A stretch of 64,000 nt of DNA from Pirellulaceae bacterium (GTDB taxonomy: Bacteria; Planctomycetota; Planctomycetia; Pirellulales; Pirellulaceae). Position numbers and translations under genes: made by a program. The stretch spans positions 310,001-374,000 of the forward strand of contig JAGYIQ010000002.1 of assembly GCA_018402565.1 (NCBI GenBank), in the 5' to 3' direction. This document shows positions 36,984 to 46,476 of this stretch, one piece after another; position 1 is the stretch's first letter; each line of letters starts with the position of its first letter. Below the pieces are notes generated by a model that worked only from the letters and a program-made list of their open reading frames with translations, was not told where the DNA came from and ran no database searches.

Positions 36984-37073
36984 CGCTTCTCGCAGGTGCT
37001 AGGCCCAATGGGCATTCACGACTATCATACCACCTCCAACCGGTACGATTGGAATATCATCAAGCGACTGGAT
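36984..37073 (+). pseudogene. Orphan C-terminal tail of a parvulin-type PPIase
   Basis: The bases after the sigma stop read FSQVLGPMGIHDYH and YDWNIIKRLD in one frame, closely matching the C-terminal end of the BNR-parvulin protein (IGMTEYHG, YGWHIIKRLD). At DNA level 19 of 20 bases match around TATCATCAAGCGACTGGATT. It has no start codon or upstream domain, so it is a remnant or decayed copy. Confidence 0.75.
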
Positions 37074-37099
37074 TTGTACAAAACAATCAGGAAACCAGC

Positions 37100-37474
37100 A
37101 TGTGGATTTTCACGAAATACGGCTTTTATAGCGCCGTGTGTGCGTGGCAGGGAGATGGCAGGCAGCATCAACCCGTCGACCCCGATCGGATCATGGTGCG
37201 GGCTCGAGTCGAGTCGCATTTGACGGCCCTGCAAGCTCGGTTCCCCCAGTGGTTAGCAGATTGCTCGATCCAGTCGACCCACTCGACCGACTACGCGCAC
37301 CGACTGTTCGTACCCAAGGCCGCCTGGGCCCAGGTCCTGTCAGCTCTCGCGACCGAAACCGACTACGACAACTTCAAGTCCGAAGTGGCAACTCACCAGG
37401 GCAAATCCGGCGCGGATTACGAACAGGCCTTGCACCGCGTCTGGTCGGTCATGCATCAACTGCAAAACGACTGA
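37100..37474 (+). CDS. Small conserved planctomycete protein, function unknown
   Basis: 124 aa. WIFTKYGFYSAVCAWQGDG at the start, then PVDPDRIMVRARVESHLTAL, DYAHRLFVPKAAWAQVLSAL, TDYDNFKSEVATHQGKSG and HRVWSVMHQLQN. This pattern is that of a family of short hypothetical proteins common in planctomycetes; no function is known. ATG 37100 is preceded by CAGGAAA. It directly follows the parvulin remnant and is followed by a REP-like palindrome. Confidence 0.82.
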   Translation: MWIFTKYGFYSAVCAWQGDGRQHQPVDPDRIMVRARVESHLTALQARFPQWLADCSIQSTHSTDYAHRLFVPKAAWAQVLSALATETDYDNFKSEVATHQGKSGADYEQALHRVWSVMHQLQND

Positions 37475-37513
37475 GTCGCCGGCAACAAGCGGAACGCTCG
37501 ACTAATGGGATCG

Positions 37514-37596
37514 GTGTGGTAAAGGGGTCAGGAGTCAATTGCCGGAACGGCCCTACGGGTGCTTCGCACAATTGACGCCTGACCCCTTTACCACAC
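37514..37596. repeat. REP-like palindrome with 27-bp arms
   Basis: GTGTGGTAAAGGGGTCAGGA at the left arm (37514-37540) and its inverted complement at the right (37570-37596) match at 26 of 27 positions, flanking a 29-bp GC-rich centre. GGGGTCAGGAGTCAATT-type palindromes resemble sequences associated with IS200/RAYT-type transposases; no transposase gene lies nearby. Confidence 0.9.
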
Positions 37597-37621
37597 GCCA
37601 AGTTTTGGGTGTGACAAAGCA

Positions 37622-39181
37622 CTAGTCGACCTGGGGTTCCCAAATGCGGTTCTGCTTGGCTTCCAAGAAGCCAGCATTCGTCGGTCGAAGCGACCATAGG
37701 TTCATTTGCCGCAGCATCGTTGGAGCTCCAACCGTAAAGGCATTGATTTCGCGGCGATTTTCATAACTCGGAAACGCCGCGACCAATGCTTGCCGATCAT
37801 TGACGAACACTTCCACCAGATAGCGATCGACGAAGATCCGCAACTCCAGATCCTCGCCGTCCGGCAAATCAGCCACCGAAAACGGGGCCTCGGTCGAACC
37901 CACTCGAATCGTACCCGTTTCCGGACGAAACAAGATCGGCAAGCCATTGCCCTGTTCATCGGCAAACAACACCAAGCCAAACAGCTTGCGCAACGCTTCG
38001 CTGCGAGTGACGGTTATCTTTAACTCACAAGCCTCCCCCGGTAGCGAACCGATGCGCTGCAGCTGTGGACGTTGGTTGGGCGGAGCATGTCCTCCATGTC
38101 CCGTGAGCGGCTGATCGAGCACGATGTTTTCCTGGACAACAAGCGTCTCGCGCAGAGACTCCAGTTCTCGGATCGGCGCTATTCGCAGTGTTCCGTCGTC
38201 CCGCAGGCTCAACTCGCGCGGCAATGACTGCACGGTCTTGTTCAGCAACTCGGCCTGTGGCCCAGCGGTCGTCAACCAGGCCCACATCACCCGCCGACCG
38301 TCTGGGGTCAGGACACTCTCCGGAGCAAATACATCGGTCCGTTGGAACAAGCCCCAGACCACCTGCTCGTCCCGCTTCCAATTCATTCGTCGATGGACTT
38401 CCGGCACAAATTGCTGTCGCTCGGCATCCCAATCCCCCAAGTAGTAGCGACACCCCAGTGGATGGCTGATGCAGAGCAACATCCACTTGTCCCCCAATGG
38501 AAAAAAGTTCGGACAGGACACGTCTTCGCCAATCGCCACATCGGGCAGCTCCTGCGCCATAAAATCGCCGACCAATGTCCAGGTCTTTAAGTCACTCGAT
38601 TTGAAGAGCGGCGGATTGGGTCCACCCGAGATGGCATAGTAGGTATCCCCGATCCGAAAACAGTCGGGATCCCAGTGATTGATGTTCGCGGGTGCGCCAG
38701 TGGCATCCCGCACGTCCACCGCATACGGTTTCTGCCATGCCGACAATTCGTAATCGTCCGCGATTGCGATTTGATTGCGCCCCGAGCTCTCCCCATGATA
38801 GATGACCGCTGGTCGATTCTCCTTGGTCAAGAACCCCGTACCGCTAAACATCCCATGCCCCGTGAAATGGGGTTGCAGCTTGGTTTCTTGCCACGTCCAG
38901 TGCAACATGTCGGGGCTGGTCACATGAATAAAGGAAAACGACTGTCGTCCCTGCCACGGATGCCGCAAGATATAGTGCAAGTGATATTGGCCATCCAGAT
39001 AAAATGCCGCGTTGGGATCGCCCGGCAGACTGTCTTCGCCGGGATGCATCAAATGGATCAGCAGCGATGAATCGTCGCTATCGCTGGCTCTCTGGCCTCG
39101 CCCCGGTACTTCTACTGCCAGCGTCGTACCCGCGAACAGCAACACGAAGCTCAATCTCAGCCACAGGGTTCCCAGTTTCAT
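37622..39181 (-). CDS. Secreted GH32-type glycoside hydrolase (fructosidase family)
   Basis: 519 aa. Signal peptide (LWLRLSFVLLFAGTTLA). A five-bladed propeller starts at LMHPGEDSLPGDPNAAFYLD, with the nucleophile-type GDPNA block, then a WDPD block (RDP-like, NHWDPDCFRI) and GEDVSCPNFFPL (the acid/base EDVSCPN block). A C-terminal beta-sandwich (LRIFVDRYLVEVFVNDRQAL) is typical of GH32/68. The nucleophile is an Asp, the acid/base Glu is in GEDVSC. Fructan, sucrose-like or other beta-fructosyl activity is expected for the family; exact specificity cannot be read. ATG 39181 has AAAGG at better spacing than ATG 39187. It diverges from the SGNH hydrolase gene. Confidence 0.9.
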   Translation of the reverse strand: MKLGTLWLRLSFVLLFAGTTLAVEVPGRGQRASDSDDSSLLIHLMHPGEDSLPGDPNAAFYLDGQYHLHYILRHPWQGRQSFSFIHVTSPDMLHWTWQETKLQPHFTGHGMFSGTGFLTKENRPAVIYHGESSGRNQIAIADDYELSAWQKPYAVDVRDATGAPANINHWDPDCFRIGDTYYAISGGPNPPLFKSSDLKTWTLVGDFMAQELPDVAIGEDVSCPNFFPLGDKWMLLCISHPLGCRYYLGDWDAERQQFVPEVHRRMNWKRDEQVVWGLFQRTDVFAPESVLTPDGRRVMWAWLTTAGPQAELLNKTVQSLPRELSLRDDGTLRIAPIRELESLRETLVVQENIVLDQPLTGHGGHAPPNQRPQLQRIGSLPGEACELKITVTRSEALRKLFGLVLFADEQGNGLPILFRPETGTIRVGSTEAPFSVADLPDGEDLELRIFVDRYLVEVFVNDRQALVAAFPSYENRREINAFTVGAPTMLRQMNLWSLRPTNAGFLEAKQNRIWEPQVD

Positions 39182-39403
39182 TGCCATTGCCTTTCCGCTT
39201 GCCTCGCTGATTCATCGCCCAACACTCGACATCAGTCTAACGCAGCGCCCCGAGGCTTGCCTAGCGAATCTGACAGCCCAAACCAGAATCATCGTCCGTT
39301 GGCAAACACCCAACCATCGCAGCCAAAGTGCTTAGTCGGTGACAATCCGAACCGAGTCAATTACAATCAATGGGCGGGTCTGAGATTCCAGAGGAAACCA
39401 AGC

Positions 39404-40159
39404 ATGTTGCGTTGTTGGATTTTACTCATTTGTTTGTTAGTCACAACTCCCTTCGCTGCTGGACAGGAGACGCCGCCTCGGCCCGCCAATCTGGAGCCCC
39501 TTTTGGGCGTCGACTCACCCTTGCAACCGACAGAACGGATTGTGTTTGTTGGTGACTCGATCACCATGCAAGGCGGTTTCGTGGAACTGATCTCACAAGG
39601 CTTGCAAAGCAACCAAGCCCAGCAAAGCATCCGAGTCACTCGACATGGCCTCAACGGCGGACGAGTGCCGGACATGTCCGCCGGGAAAACGCCCTGGGGT
39701 GAGATCAAACCGTACGCCGAGATTCTGGCGACGGACAATCCCTCGATTTTGGTGCTGTATCTGGGCATCAACGATGTGATGCACTCGCCCGGGACTTCGC
39801 CGGAAGACTTCGAGTCGGGCCTGTCCGACATGCTCAAGGCCGCCCAGGCTGCGGGAGCGGCTGTCGTTTTAGCCACCCCGGCCGTCAATGGTGAGAACAT
39901 CGATCCGGAAGCGGAAGATCAAAAGAAACTAGCGAGTTACGCCGAAATCACACGACAAGTCGCCGAGCAACATGGGGCCACGCTCTGCGACTTGAGACAA
40001 GCGTTTGTCGACTACCTGCAGCAACACAATATCGCCCAAGCACGTTCTGGATTGCTGACCTACGATGGGGTCCACATGAGCGCCGAGGGCAATCGCCTGA
40101 TCGCGGAACTCATGGCCGCTGCCTTGGCAAAAGCTGCCCAAGCGCGGCAAGCAAAATGA
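39404..40159 (+). CDS. Secreted SGNH/GDSL hydrolase
   Basis: 251 aa. Signal peptide (WILLICLLVTTPFAAGQ), then the GDSITMQGG block (catalytic Ser about 52), GLNGGRVPDM (oxyanion Gly), LGINDVMH (Asn) and the C-terminal DGVHMSAEGN with the catalytic Asp and His. This is the SGNH esterase/lipase order. ATG 39404 has GAGGAAACC upstream. It sits between a GH32 gene and repeat copy C and may deacylate a carbohydrate; the substrate is unknown. Confidence 0.9.
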   Translation: MLRCWILLICLLVTTPFAAGQETPPRPANLEPLLGVDSPLQPTERIVFVGDSITMQGGFVELISQGLQSNQAQQSIRVTRHGLNGGRVPDMSAGKTPWGEIKPYAEILATDNPSILVLYLGINDVMHSPGTSPEDFESGLSDMLKAAQAAGAAVVLATPAVNGENIDPEAEDQKKLASYAEITRQVAEQHGATLCDLRQAFVDYLQQHNIAQARSGLLTYDGVHMSAEGNRLIAELMAAALAKAAQARQAK

Positions 40160-40160
40160 C

Positions 40161-40323
40161 GTAATCGTTTACGCCCCGTAGGGTGTCATGCAGCAAGTCA
40201 GGTTAACCCTACGATCGTTTGCGAGTATAAGCAACTGGAGAACGCTATCGGTTTGCCCCGAGAACCACCCGACTTGCGAAATGCACCACCCCCGAGGATT
40301 ACTTCCCACCCGTGAACGGTTAC
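40161..40323 (-). mobile_element. 163-bp MITE-like element, copy C (reverse orientation)
   Basis: Exactly 163 bp, in opposite orientation to copies at 22683 and 60166. It is bounded by GTAATCGTTTACG and GTGAACGGTTAC. It lies between convergent genes, immediately after the SGNH hydrolase stop. Confidence 0.85.
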
Positions 40324-40415
40324 AAAATGACTCCCCTCCCGTACCCCACAACGCCGCGCGGTCACACACGTCTCGCTCGGGTGCCTGGCTGCGCCATCGA
40401 ATCGTCACGGGGCCG

Positions 40416-42242
40416 TCAGTGTTTTGAGTCGGCTGACAACTCGCGGCTCTCAGCCCGATAGGCGTAACGCATCAGCCAAGCCGGCGCTAGCGACACGATC
40501 AAAGTTAAGATGATAAAGATCAACTGGTTCTTGACCAACCATTCCATCATCCCAATCTTCGACTGGGACTTCGCCAATTCTTTCGCCACCTCCGTATTGA
40601 CTTCGGCGGCCCAAGCACCGCCGCCGACCGCAAAATCATGGGCCCACGCCCCACCACCGACAGCCAAGTGGTAGGCCACCGCCCCACCGCCCGTTGCAAT
40701 GTGCCAAGCAATCGCCAAGCCGCCGACCGCTTCATAGCCGATCGCTCCGCCGCCGATCGCCAACCAGCCCAACGCGCCACCGCCGATGGCCACACCGCCG
40801 ATGGCCCCGCCACCAAACGCCAAACCACCGATTGCCAATCCGCCGACCGCGACCAGTCCCTTAGCGATGCCGCCCGCGGCAAATAACAGTCCGGTCGCGT
40901 TGTCGCCCAGAGCAATCCAGCCAAACGCGCGACGCGGGATGGAATTCGAATGCTTCGTAGGTGAATTCGCGTCATTAAACTGAATGTCGACCAACGGCAA
41001 CCCCAACCATTTCCATTGGCTGGTATAACATCGTCCGCGATAGATGGTTTTGTTCAGCCCCATCTGCCGCCGCAGCGGTGACGGATTCAACTCGGCATCC
41101 ACAGGCAACTGTTGGTGGAGTTGCTTGAGTTCTTTGTTAGCGTTGAGTCCCATGCGAATCATCGCAATCAAAAAAATTACGGTGATCGACACTAGCAGTG
41201 TGAAATACCCCATGCTCCAACCAACGAGCAACAGGGGAGTCAGGCCCAGAAGAGCCAGCGTAAAGATGACCGCCGCCAGAAAGGAACGACGACCATGTTT
41301 GAGCAACAAGTCGCGTTCAGCGATCGTTTCGGCCATTTGGGCCGGCAGCCAACTACCGAGAAACGCGCCACCCAGTCCACCGGCGGCTCCCAACAGTCCA
41401 CCCATTAGCCCAGCGGCCGCACCCGTGGTGGCAACCGACTTCACCGCCGTCGATGCCAGGCCACCCGCTGCGGTTATCGCCGCGGACTTGGTCACTTCCG
41501 CCACCGCGGCACCTCCCACCGTCGCGGCACTGGCGGACGCCGTGGCTTTCAGGGACGCCGTCAAAGCCGCCAAGCCCACCATCACCCGAGCCGTCAACAC
41601 GCGACTCGGTCGGCTGCGGACCAACACCTCTTCCACCCTCTGGGCCAAGGTCGCTCGCAACAACTCCCGTCCGCGATGCACGCGTTGCTTGGCCACATCG
41701 GTTGAGACGCCCAAAGCCGACGCCACTTCGGCCATCGATTGGCCCTCGCGATAGAACAACACCAATGCCTCGCGATTGGCCGCGGGAATTTCCGCCAAGG
41801 TTGCCCAGACGATCTCGCGTTCCTCCGTGGAGATCGCCTGGAGCACCGGCTCCATCGCCTGAGTCGGCACCCGTTCATCCAGCTGGGACGTCGCATGTCG
41901 CCCCTCCCGTCTGGCATGCTGGAGCGCCATGTTTCGCCCGATACCGCAGAGCCAGGCCGCCAAACGCTGGTGATCGCGCAATTGGAGCCGCTGTCGCCAG
42001 GCCTGCCAAAACGTTTCCTGGGTGATTTCTTCGCTCAGCGCGAAGTCCCCGGTCGCACTGTAGGCTACGGCGGCCACCAAATTTTGGTACTTGGCCACCA
42101 CGGCTTCGAAGGCCGCGGGCTCGTCCGCCAGGACCCTGCGCCACAGCCCTGGATCTTCAACTTGCCCCGGATCTTCAACTTGGCCTGCATCTTCAACTTG
42201 CCCCGCATTTTCGACTTGACCGGCCTCTGCGCTTGTATTCAT
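40416..42242 (-). CDS. ECF-type sigma factor fused to membrane and glycine-repeat region
   Basis: 608 aa. The N-terminus carries tandem hexapeptides (AGQVEN, AGQVED, PGQVED) from four 18-bp DNA repeats at 42148-42220. Sigma-2 (VVAKYQNLVAAVAYSATGDF, SEEITQETFWQAWRQRLQLR) and sigma-4 (EIPAANREALVLFYREGQSM, VASALGVSTDVAKQRVHRG) are followed by an Ala-rich region, two helices at about residues 317-360 (LLLVGWSMGYFTLLVSITVI), a Gly-rich repeat domain at about 437-550 (AIGGLAFGGGAIGGVAIGGG style) and a final helix at about 572-596. A membrane-tethered sigma factor, possibly released by proteolysis, is inferred from this architecture. Confidence 0.9.
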   Translation of the reverse strand: MNTSAEAGQVENAGQVEDAGQVEDPGQVEDPGLWRRVLADEPAAFEAVVAKYQNLVAAVAYSATGDFALSEEITQETFWQAWRQRLQLRDHQRLAAWLCGIGRNMALQHARREGRHATSQLDERVPTQAMEPVLQAISTEEREIVWATLAEIPAANREALVLFYREGQSMAEVASALGVSTDVAKQRVHRGRELLRATLAQRVEEVLVRSRPSRVLTARVMVGLAALTASLKATASASAATVGGAAVAEVTKSAAITAAGGLASTAVKSVATTGAAAGLMGGLLGAAGGLGGAFLGSWLPAQMAETIAERDLLLKHGRRSFLAAVIFTLALLGLTPLLLVGWSMGYFTLLVSITVIFLIAMIRMGLNANKELKQLHQQLPVDAELNPSPLRRQMGLNKTIYRGRCYTSQWKWLGLPLVDIQFNDANSPTKHSNSIPRRAFGWIALGDNATGLLFAAGGIAKGLVAVGGLAIGGLAFGGGAIGGVAIGGGALGWLAIGGGAIGYEAVGGLAIAWHIATGGGAVAYHLAVGGGAWAHDFAVGGGAWAAEVNTEVAKELAKSQSKIGMMEWLVKNQLIFIILTLIVSLAPAWLMRYAYRAESRELSADSKH

Positions 42243-42428
42243 GACCTGGACTCCCTTGGACGCTGCGATTGTACCCCAAACCCGACGATTGTCGCTGTCC
42301 ATAAGTGCTGCAAAAAGGGTCCCCGGTGACGCAAAAAATTCCGGATCGCATGATTTTTTCACGAGCTGACTTCGTTTATGATCTTGGCTTACTTCCACAC
42401 CTCGTTTGTTTTTCTGGAGTCACTCCTC

Positions 42429-43160
42429 ATGGCGAAACATGAAATCCTGGTCACGCTGCGTATCCCTGGGACCTGGCCCACCCCTGCCGATTTGTTCGCA
42501 GCCATGCCCGCCGGCTGTAAAATGCAGGCAGACGCTTTGATCCTCAGTGATGGGACCGAGATCGAGGTCAACATCCGTCCGCGGGATGCCCAGTTTGTGT
42601 CGGTCTTCGGCCAGGCCTGCCGTCGAGGTCCGACCAAGGCCGAAAAAGCTGCTCTCCAGAAATACACTTGGCAAATCTGCTTGACAGGTCCCGGCGGTTC
42701 AATGCACAACGCGGTCGTCATGATGCAGGCCGCCGCGGCTGTCCTACAGGCCGGTGGTTCGGGCGTGTTCATCGACAACAGCGCCATGTCATTTGGTGCC
42801 GAAGCCTGGCATGAAATGGTGAAGTTTCAAGACACCGATGCCATCAGCTACGCATTTACGAGTATCGCGCGCGATCCACAGGTCACCTACACCATCGGCA
42901 TGCACGTCTTCGGTCTGCCGAACTTGGAAATGCGCAACGCCGATACCGGTCCCGACGGCGACGAACTTATCGAACTGATCCAATGGATCTGCAACCAAGA
43001 GAAACCGTGCGAAACGGGACAACTCATTTCTACCCCGAGTGGTTCGCTGTTTCGCGTCTCCATCCAACCGGACAAACGATTTCCTCCGCAGGCACCCATG
43101 CACAACCCCTGGGGGACCATTCGGTTTACCAGTACCAAAGAAATTTCTGAACGAAACTAA
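42429..43160 (+). CDS. DUF4261 domain protein
   Basis: 243 aa. ILVTLRIPGTWPTPADLFAA, TWQICLTGPGGSMHNAVVMM and the C-terminal RVSIQPDKRFPPQAPM match DUF4261. This family is common in bacteria but its function is not known. ATG 42429 has GGAG at -12. It is divergent from the membrane-fused sigma gene and its stop is one base from the stop of the convergent AraC regulator. Confidence 0.85.
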   Translation: MAKHEILVTLRIPGTWPTPADLFAAMPAGCKMQADALILSDGTEIEVNIRPRDAQFVSVFGQACRRGPTKAEKAALQKYTWQICLTGPGGSMHNAVVMMQAAAAVLQAGGSGVFIDNSAMSFGAEAWHEMVKFQDTDAISYAFTSIARDPQVTYTIGMHVFGLPNLEMRNADTGPDGDELIELIQWICNQEKPCETGQLISTPSGSLFRVSIQPDKRFPPQAPMHNPWGTIRFTSTKEISERN

Positions 43161-43161
43161 G

Positions 43162-43914
43162 TCAAACTTTGCGACGAAATTCGGAGGGTGTCACACCGAC
43201 AATGGCTCGGAACGCCCGCGTGAATGCGCTCTGATCGGCGTAACCGCAGCGCTGCGCGATGTCCACGATCGGTATCGCGGTTTCTCGCAACAGCGTCGAA
43301 GCGGCGGCGATACGAGTCTTGGCCAGTAACTGGGTGGGCGTGAGTGAAAACAACCGCTTGGTCAGCCGCCCCAGTCGATTGTGAGTCAATCCCGCGCGCT
43401 GAGCCAAGATCGCACAGGAAAATGGCTGCGATACATCCTGTTCAAATTCGGCAATCGCTCGAGCAAACCCCACGGGAACCTCTTCACTGGCCAGCGGCCC
43501 GCGCAGGTCACGCGAAAAACCGATCAACCCGATCACACGGCCCTGGTCGTCCTTGAGCGGCAGCTTCGACGTCAGGCACCACACAGCTGACCCAGGGCGA
43601 TACCACTGCAGTTCCAGAAAATCCACCAGCGGCTTGCCGGTGTTCAAGACCCGCTGGTCTTGTTCGGTCGGCAAACGCCCAAAGTCGCCCGGGCAAATAT
43701 CTTGCGGCCGTTTCCCCAACGCATCCGCTTTGCTTCTGAGGCCATGCCGAGCCACCAGGGAGTCGTTCACGGCAATGTATTGCCCGGCCCGATTCTTGAC
43801 AAAAAAGGCCACGTCCGGATTCAGGTCAAACAAGGCTTGCAAGACTTGCACGTCGACTGCAGGAACCGTAACGAAATTGTGCCGATCTGACATATTTTTT
43901 AAATTAGACTTCAT
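43162..43914 (-). CDS. AraC-family regulator with N-terminal PAS domain
   Basis: About 250 aa from ATG 43914 (starts at 43980 or 43893 are possible). A PAS domain begins at LFDLNPDVAFFVKNRAGQYI and includes VIGLIGFSRDLRG. The C-terminal AraC double helix-turn-helix contains AGLTHNRLGRLTKRLFSLTP, ARTRIAAASTLL and IAQRCGYADQSAFTRAFR. It probably senses a small molecule or redox signal through PAS. Divergent from the enolase-superfamily operon, it is the best candidate for that operon's regulator; this is inferred from position. Confidence 0.9.
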   Translation of the reverse strand: MKSNLKNMSDRHNFVTVPAVDVQVLQALFDLNPDVAFFVKNRAGQYIAVNDSLVARHGLRSKADALGKRPQDICPGDFGRLPTEQDQRVLNTGKPLVDFLELQWYRPGSAVWCLTSKLPLKDDQGRVIGLIGFSRDLRGPLASEEVPVGFARAIAEFEQDVSQPFSCAILAQRAGLTHNRLGRLTKRLFSLTPTQLLAKTRIAAASTLLRETAIPIVDIAQRCGYADQSAFTRAFRAIVGVTPSEFRRKV

Positions 43915-44209
43915 TTCAGATTCGAACGATCGCGACAGCGTTGCTTGATGTTTCTCATGACCTCCATGCCGCTGATCCATCGAGCCCATTCGCCGCTTCA
44001 CGGTCTCCCGCCACCAGGCCCGGTCGCCGACAATCGCTCGATGTTCCGTTGCCGCCCCCCGGCACAACCCACGAACGCTGCATCCGCCATTGTGCGCGAT
44101 TCACCACGCTGTGGCAAGATTCTTTCAAGAACTCCCGCAGCAAATGCAGTACAATGGGATCAGCAGGCAGGCAGTCCAGTCACCCGATCCCTCGCCCACA
44201 GAAACGCCC
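43915..44209. promoter_or_regulatory. Divergent control region of the PAS-AraC gene and sulfatase operon
   Basis: About 295 bases between the diverging genes. No long dyad or clear promoter hexamers were found by eye, but the AraC regulator and the 44210 operon must share this region. Footprinting would define the operator. Confidence 0.45.
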
Positions 44210-45316
44210 ATGAAAATTGCTCGGATCTTTGCTCACCGCGTCGAATTGCCCCTAGTCGAGGGTTCTTACAAATGGTCCGGCGGCAAGTCGGTGTCGGTGT
44301 TCGACAGCACGATTGTGGGAGTCGAGACGGACTGTGGCCGCGTGGGCTACGGCGAAGTCTGCCCACTGGGGCCGTTCTACCTGCCCGCTTATGCCGCGGG
44401 CGTACGGGCGGGTCTGCTAGAATTGGGCCCGCATCTGATCGGCTACGACCCGCGAGAACTGGGCAAACTCAACCACCGCATGGACGCGGCCCTCAAGGGC
44501 CATCCCTACGTCAAGTCGGGCATCGACATCGCCTGTTGGGACCTCTTGGGGCAAGTGACGGGTCTGCCGATTTGTACATTGATGGGCGGACGTTTTGGAG
44601 ACAGTATCCGCCTCTATCGCGCGATTTCGCAATTGCCACCCGATGAAATGGCGGCCAATGTCGCCAGCTACCGCGACCAGGGCTACACACGGTTTCAATT
44701 GAAGGTCGGCGGCGATCCCGATCAAGATATCGAACGCATTCGCCAGGCCCGCGCCTGCCTGCGTCCCACCGATCGCTTGGTGGCCGACGCCAATACGGGC
44801 TGGACCCAACATGAAGCCGTCCGAGTCGTGCGTGCGGTCCGTGATCTGGATGTCTACATCGAACAGCCGTGCCTGAGTTACGAAGAGTGCTTGGCCGTAC
44901 GGCGTCAAACGGATCATCCCTTTGTCTTGGATGAAAACGTCGACAGCCTGGACATGCTGCTCCGCGCCAAAGCCGACCTGGCGATGGACGTCGTCAATCT
45001 CAAGATCAGCAAACTGGGTGGATTGACCAGAACCAAACAAGTCCGCGACCTGTGCGTGTCGATGGGCATTGCCATGACGTTGGAAGACAGCTGGGGCGGC
45101 GACATCACCACCGCCGCCATCGCACACCTGGCGCACAGCACGCCAGAAGAATTTCGCTTCACCAGCACCGACTTCAACAGCTACGTCACCGTCAGCATCG
45201 CCACGGGCGCGCCGCAACGGGAGAACGGCTTCATGCAAGCCAGTACCGCGGCGGGACTGGGGGTTGTTCCGCGGATGGATGTCATTGGACCACGCGTTTT
45301 GGAGGTTACCGCATGA
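44210..45316 (+). CDS. Enolase-superfamily dehydratase/epimerase (mandelate racemase group)
   Basis: 368 aa. The capping domain ([40 protein letters not shown]) is followed by the barrel with acid/base Lys in QLKVGGD (about 165), metal ligands in VADANTGW and IEQPC, and ISKLGGL with the second Lys (about 264). The N-terminal [19 protein letters not shown] and YGEVCPLGP patterns resemble cis-3-hydroxyproline dehydratases and hydroxyproline-betaine epimerases, but the substrate should be considered open; sugar acids are equally plausible for this group. It opens the operon and overlaps the next gene by 4 bases (ATGA), with GGAGG inside its tail. Confidence 0.88.
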   Translation: MKIARIFAHRVELPLVEGSYKWSGGKSVSVFDSTIVGVETDCGRVGYGEVCPLGPFYLPAYAAGVRAGLLELGPHLIGYDPRELGKLNHRMDAALKGHPYVKSGIDIACWDLLGQVTGLPICTLMGGRFGDSIRLYRAISQLPPDEMAANVASYRDQGYTRFQLKVGGDPDQDIERIRQARACLRPTDRLVADANTGWTQHEAVRVVRAVRDLDVYIEQPCLSYEECLAVRRQTDHPFVLDENVDSLDMLLRAKADLAMDVVNLKISKLGGLTRTKQVRDLCVSMGIAMTLEDSWGGDITTAAIAHLAHSTPEEFRFTSTDFNSYVTVSIATGAPQRENGFMQASTAAGLGVVPRMDVIGPRVLEVTA

Positions 45317-46476
45317 TTCGCTGGACAAACCGCTCCATTGGGAGATTTCTTTCCTGGTCGCTCCTCACCACGATCGGCTGGGGGATCGCGACGCTTTCAG
45401 CCGTGGGCATCGCCCAAGTCGAACTGGTCGAACCGGTCGAACAAGCCGCCAGTCGCCAGGACTCCAACCAGACCGCGGCGGATCCTCCGCAGCCGGTCCA
45501 AGTGTACATCATGCTGGGCCAGTCCAACATGTTGGGCTTCGGTCGTGTCGGTCCCGCCGAAACGGTCGGTTCGCTGGAATACTTGGTCAAAACCCAACAA
45601 AAATACCCCCATCTGATCGACGACTCAGGGACCTGGACCACCCGAAGCGATGTGCGATACGTGCACGTGATGGACAAGCGGGGCGTTGATTTTAACAATT
45701 TAGAAGAATTCCAGACCGTTCGCAACGAATGGCTGACCCCCAAAGGTTCGTTTGGACCCGAACTGGGCTTTGGCCATGTCATCGGCGACTTTCACGATCA
45801 ACCCGTCCTGCTCTTGAAGGCCTGCATCGGCAACCGCAGTTTGGGCTGGGACTTGCTGCCTCCCGGCAGTGAACGGTTCGAACACGAAGGCAAGGTCTAT
45901 GCGGGGTACAAAGACGTCGCCAACTTCTGGGACAAAGGTACCGAACCCAAGCCAGTCCCCTGGTATGCCGGTCGACAATACGATGCGGATACGCGGCATG
46001 CCCAGATCGTCTTGCAGAATCTGGCCGACTATTACCCAGACTATCAAGGCCAAGGTTATGAAATCGCGGGTTTCGTGTGGTGGCAAGGTCACAAGGATCA
46101 AAACGCGGCCTTGGCGGGTCGTTACGAACAGAACCTGGTCCACCTGATCAAGACTCTGCGGCAGGACTTTCAAGCGCCGAACGCCAAGTTTGTCCTGGCG
46201 ACGGGTTGTGGCAATCCAGGCCGTACGGGCTTCGGCTTACAGATTGCCGAAGCCCAGTTGGCAGTGGATGGCCGTGGTGGCAAGTACCCCGAATTCGCGG
46301 GCAACGTCGCTGCGGTGGATGTCCGAGATTGGTGGCGAGAGGCCGATGTTTCGCCGGTCAATCAAGGCCACCATTATCATCACAACGCCGAGACTTACTA
46401 CGAGGTGGGACACGCGTTGGGGCAAGCCATGGTCGGTTTGTGGAACGACCCGATCAAGAAAGAACAGCCGAACTAA
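45313..46476 (+). CDS. Secreted SASA-family carbohydrate esterase
   Basis: 387 aa. Signal peptide ([19 protein letters not shown]), the catalytic block [12 protein letters not shown] (Ser about 71) and [10 protein letters not shown] (the SASA WWQG-type motif) mark the sialate O-acetylesterase family, which removes O-acetyl groups from sialic acid or other sugars. ATG 45313 overlaps the enolase stop (ATGA) with GGAGGT upstream. The end overlaps the first sulfatase by one base. It likely deacetylates the glycan handled by the following enzymes. Confidence 0.9.
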   Translation: MIRWTNRSIGRFLSWSLLTTIGWGIATLSAVGIAQVELVEPVEQAASRQDSNQTAADPPQPVQVYIMLGQSNMLGFGRVGPAETVGSLEYLVKTQQKYPHLIDDSGTWTTRSDVRYVHVMDKRGVDFNNLEEFQTVRNEWLTPKGSFGPELGFGHVIGDFHDQPVLLLKACIGNRSLGWDLLPPGSERFEHEGKVYAGYKDVANFWDKGTEPKPVPWYAGRQYDADTRHAQIVLQNLADYYPDYQGQGYEIAGFVWWQGHKDQNAALAGRYEQNLVHLIKTLRQDFQAPNAKFVLATGCGNPGRTGFGLQIAEAQLAVDGRGGKYPEFAGNVAAVDVRDWWREADVSPVNQGHHYHHNAETYYEVGHALGQAMVGLWNDPIKKEQPN

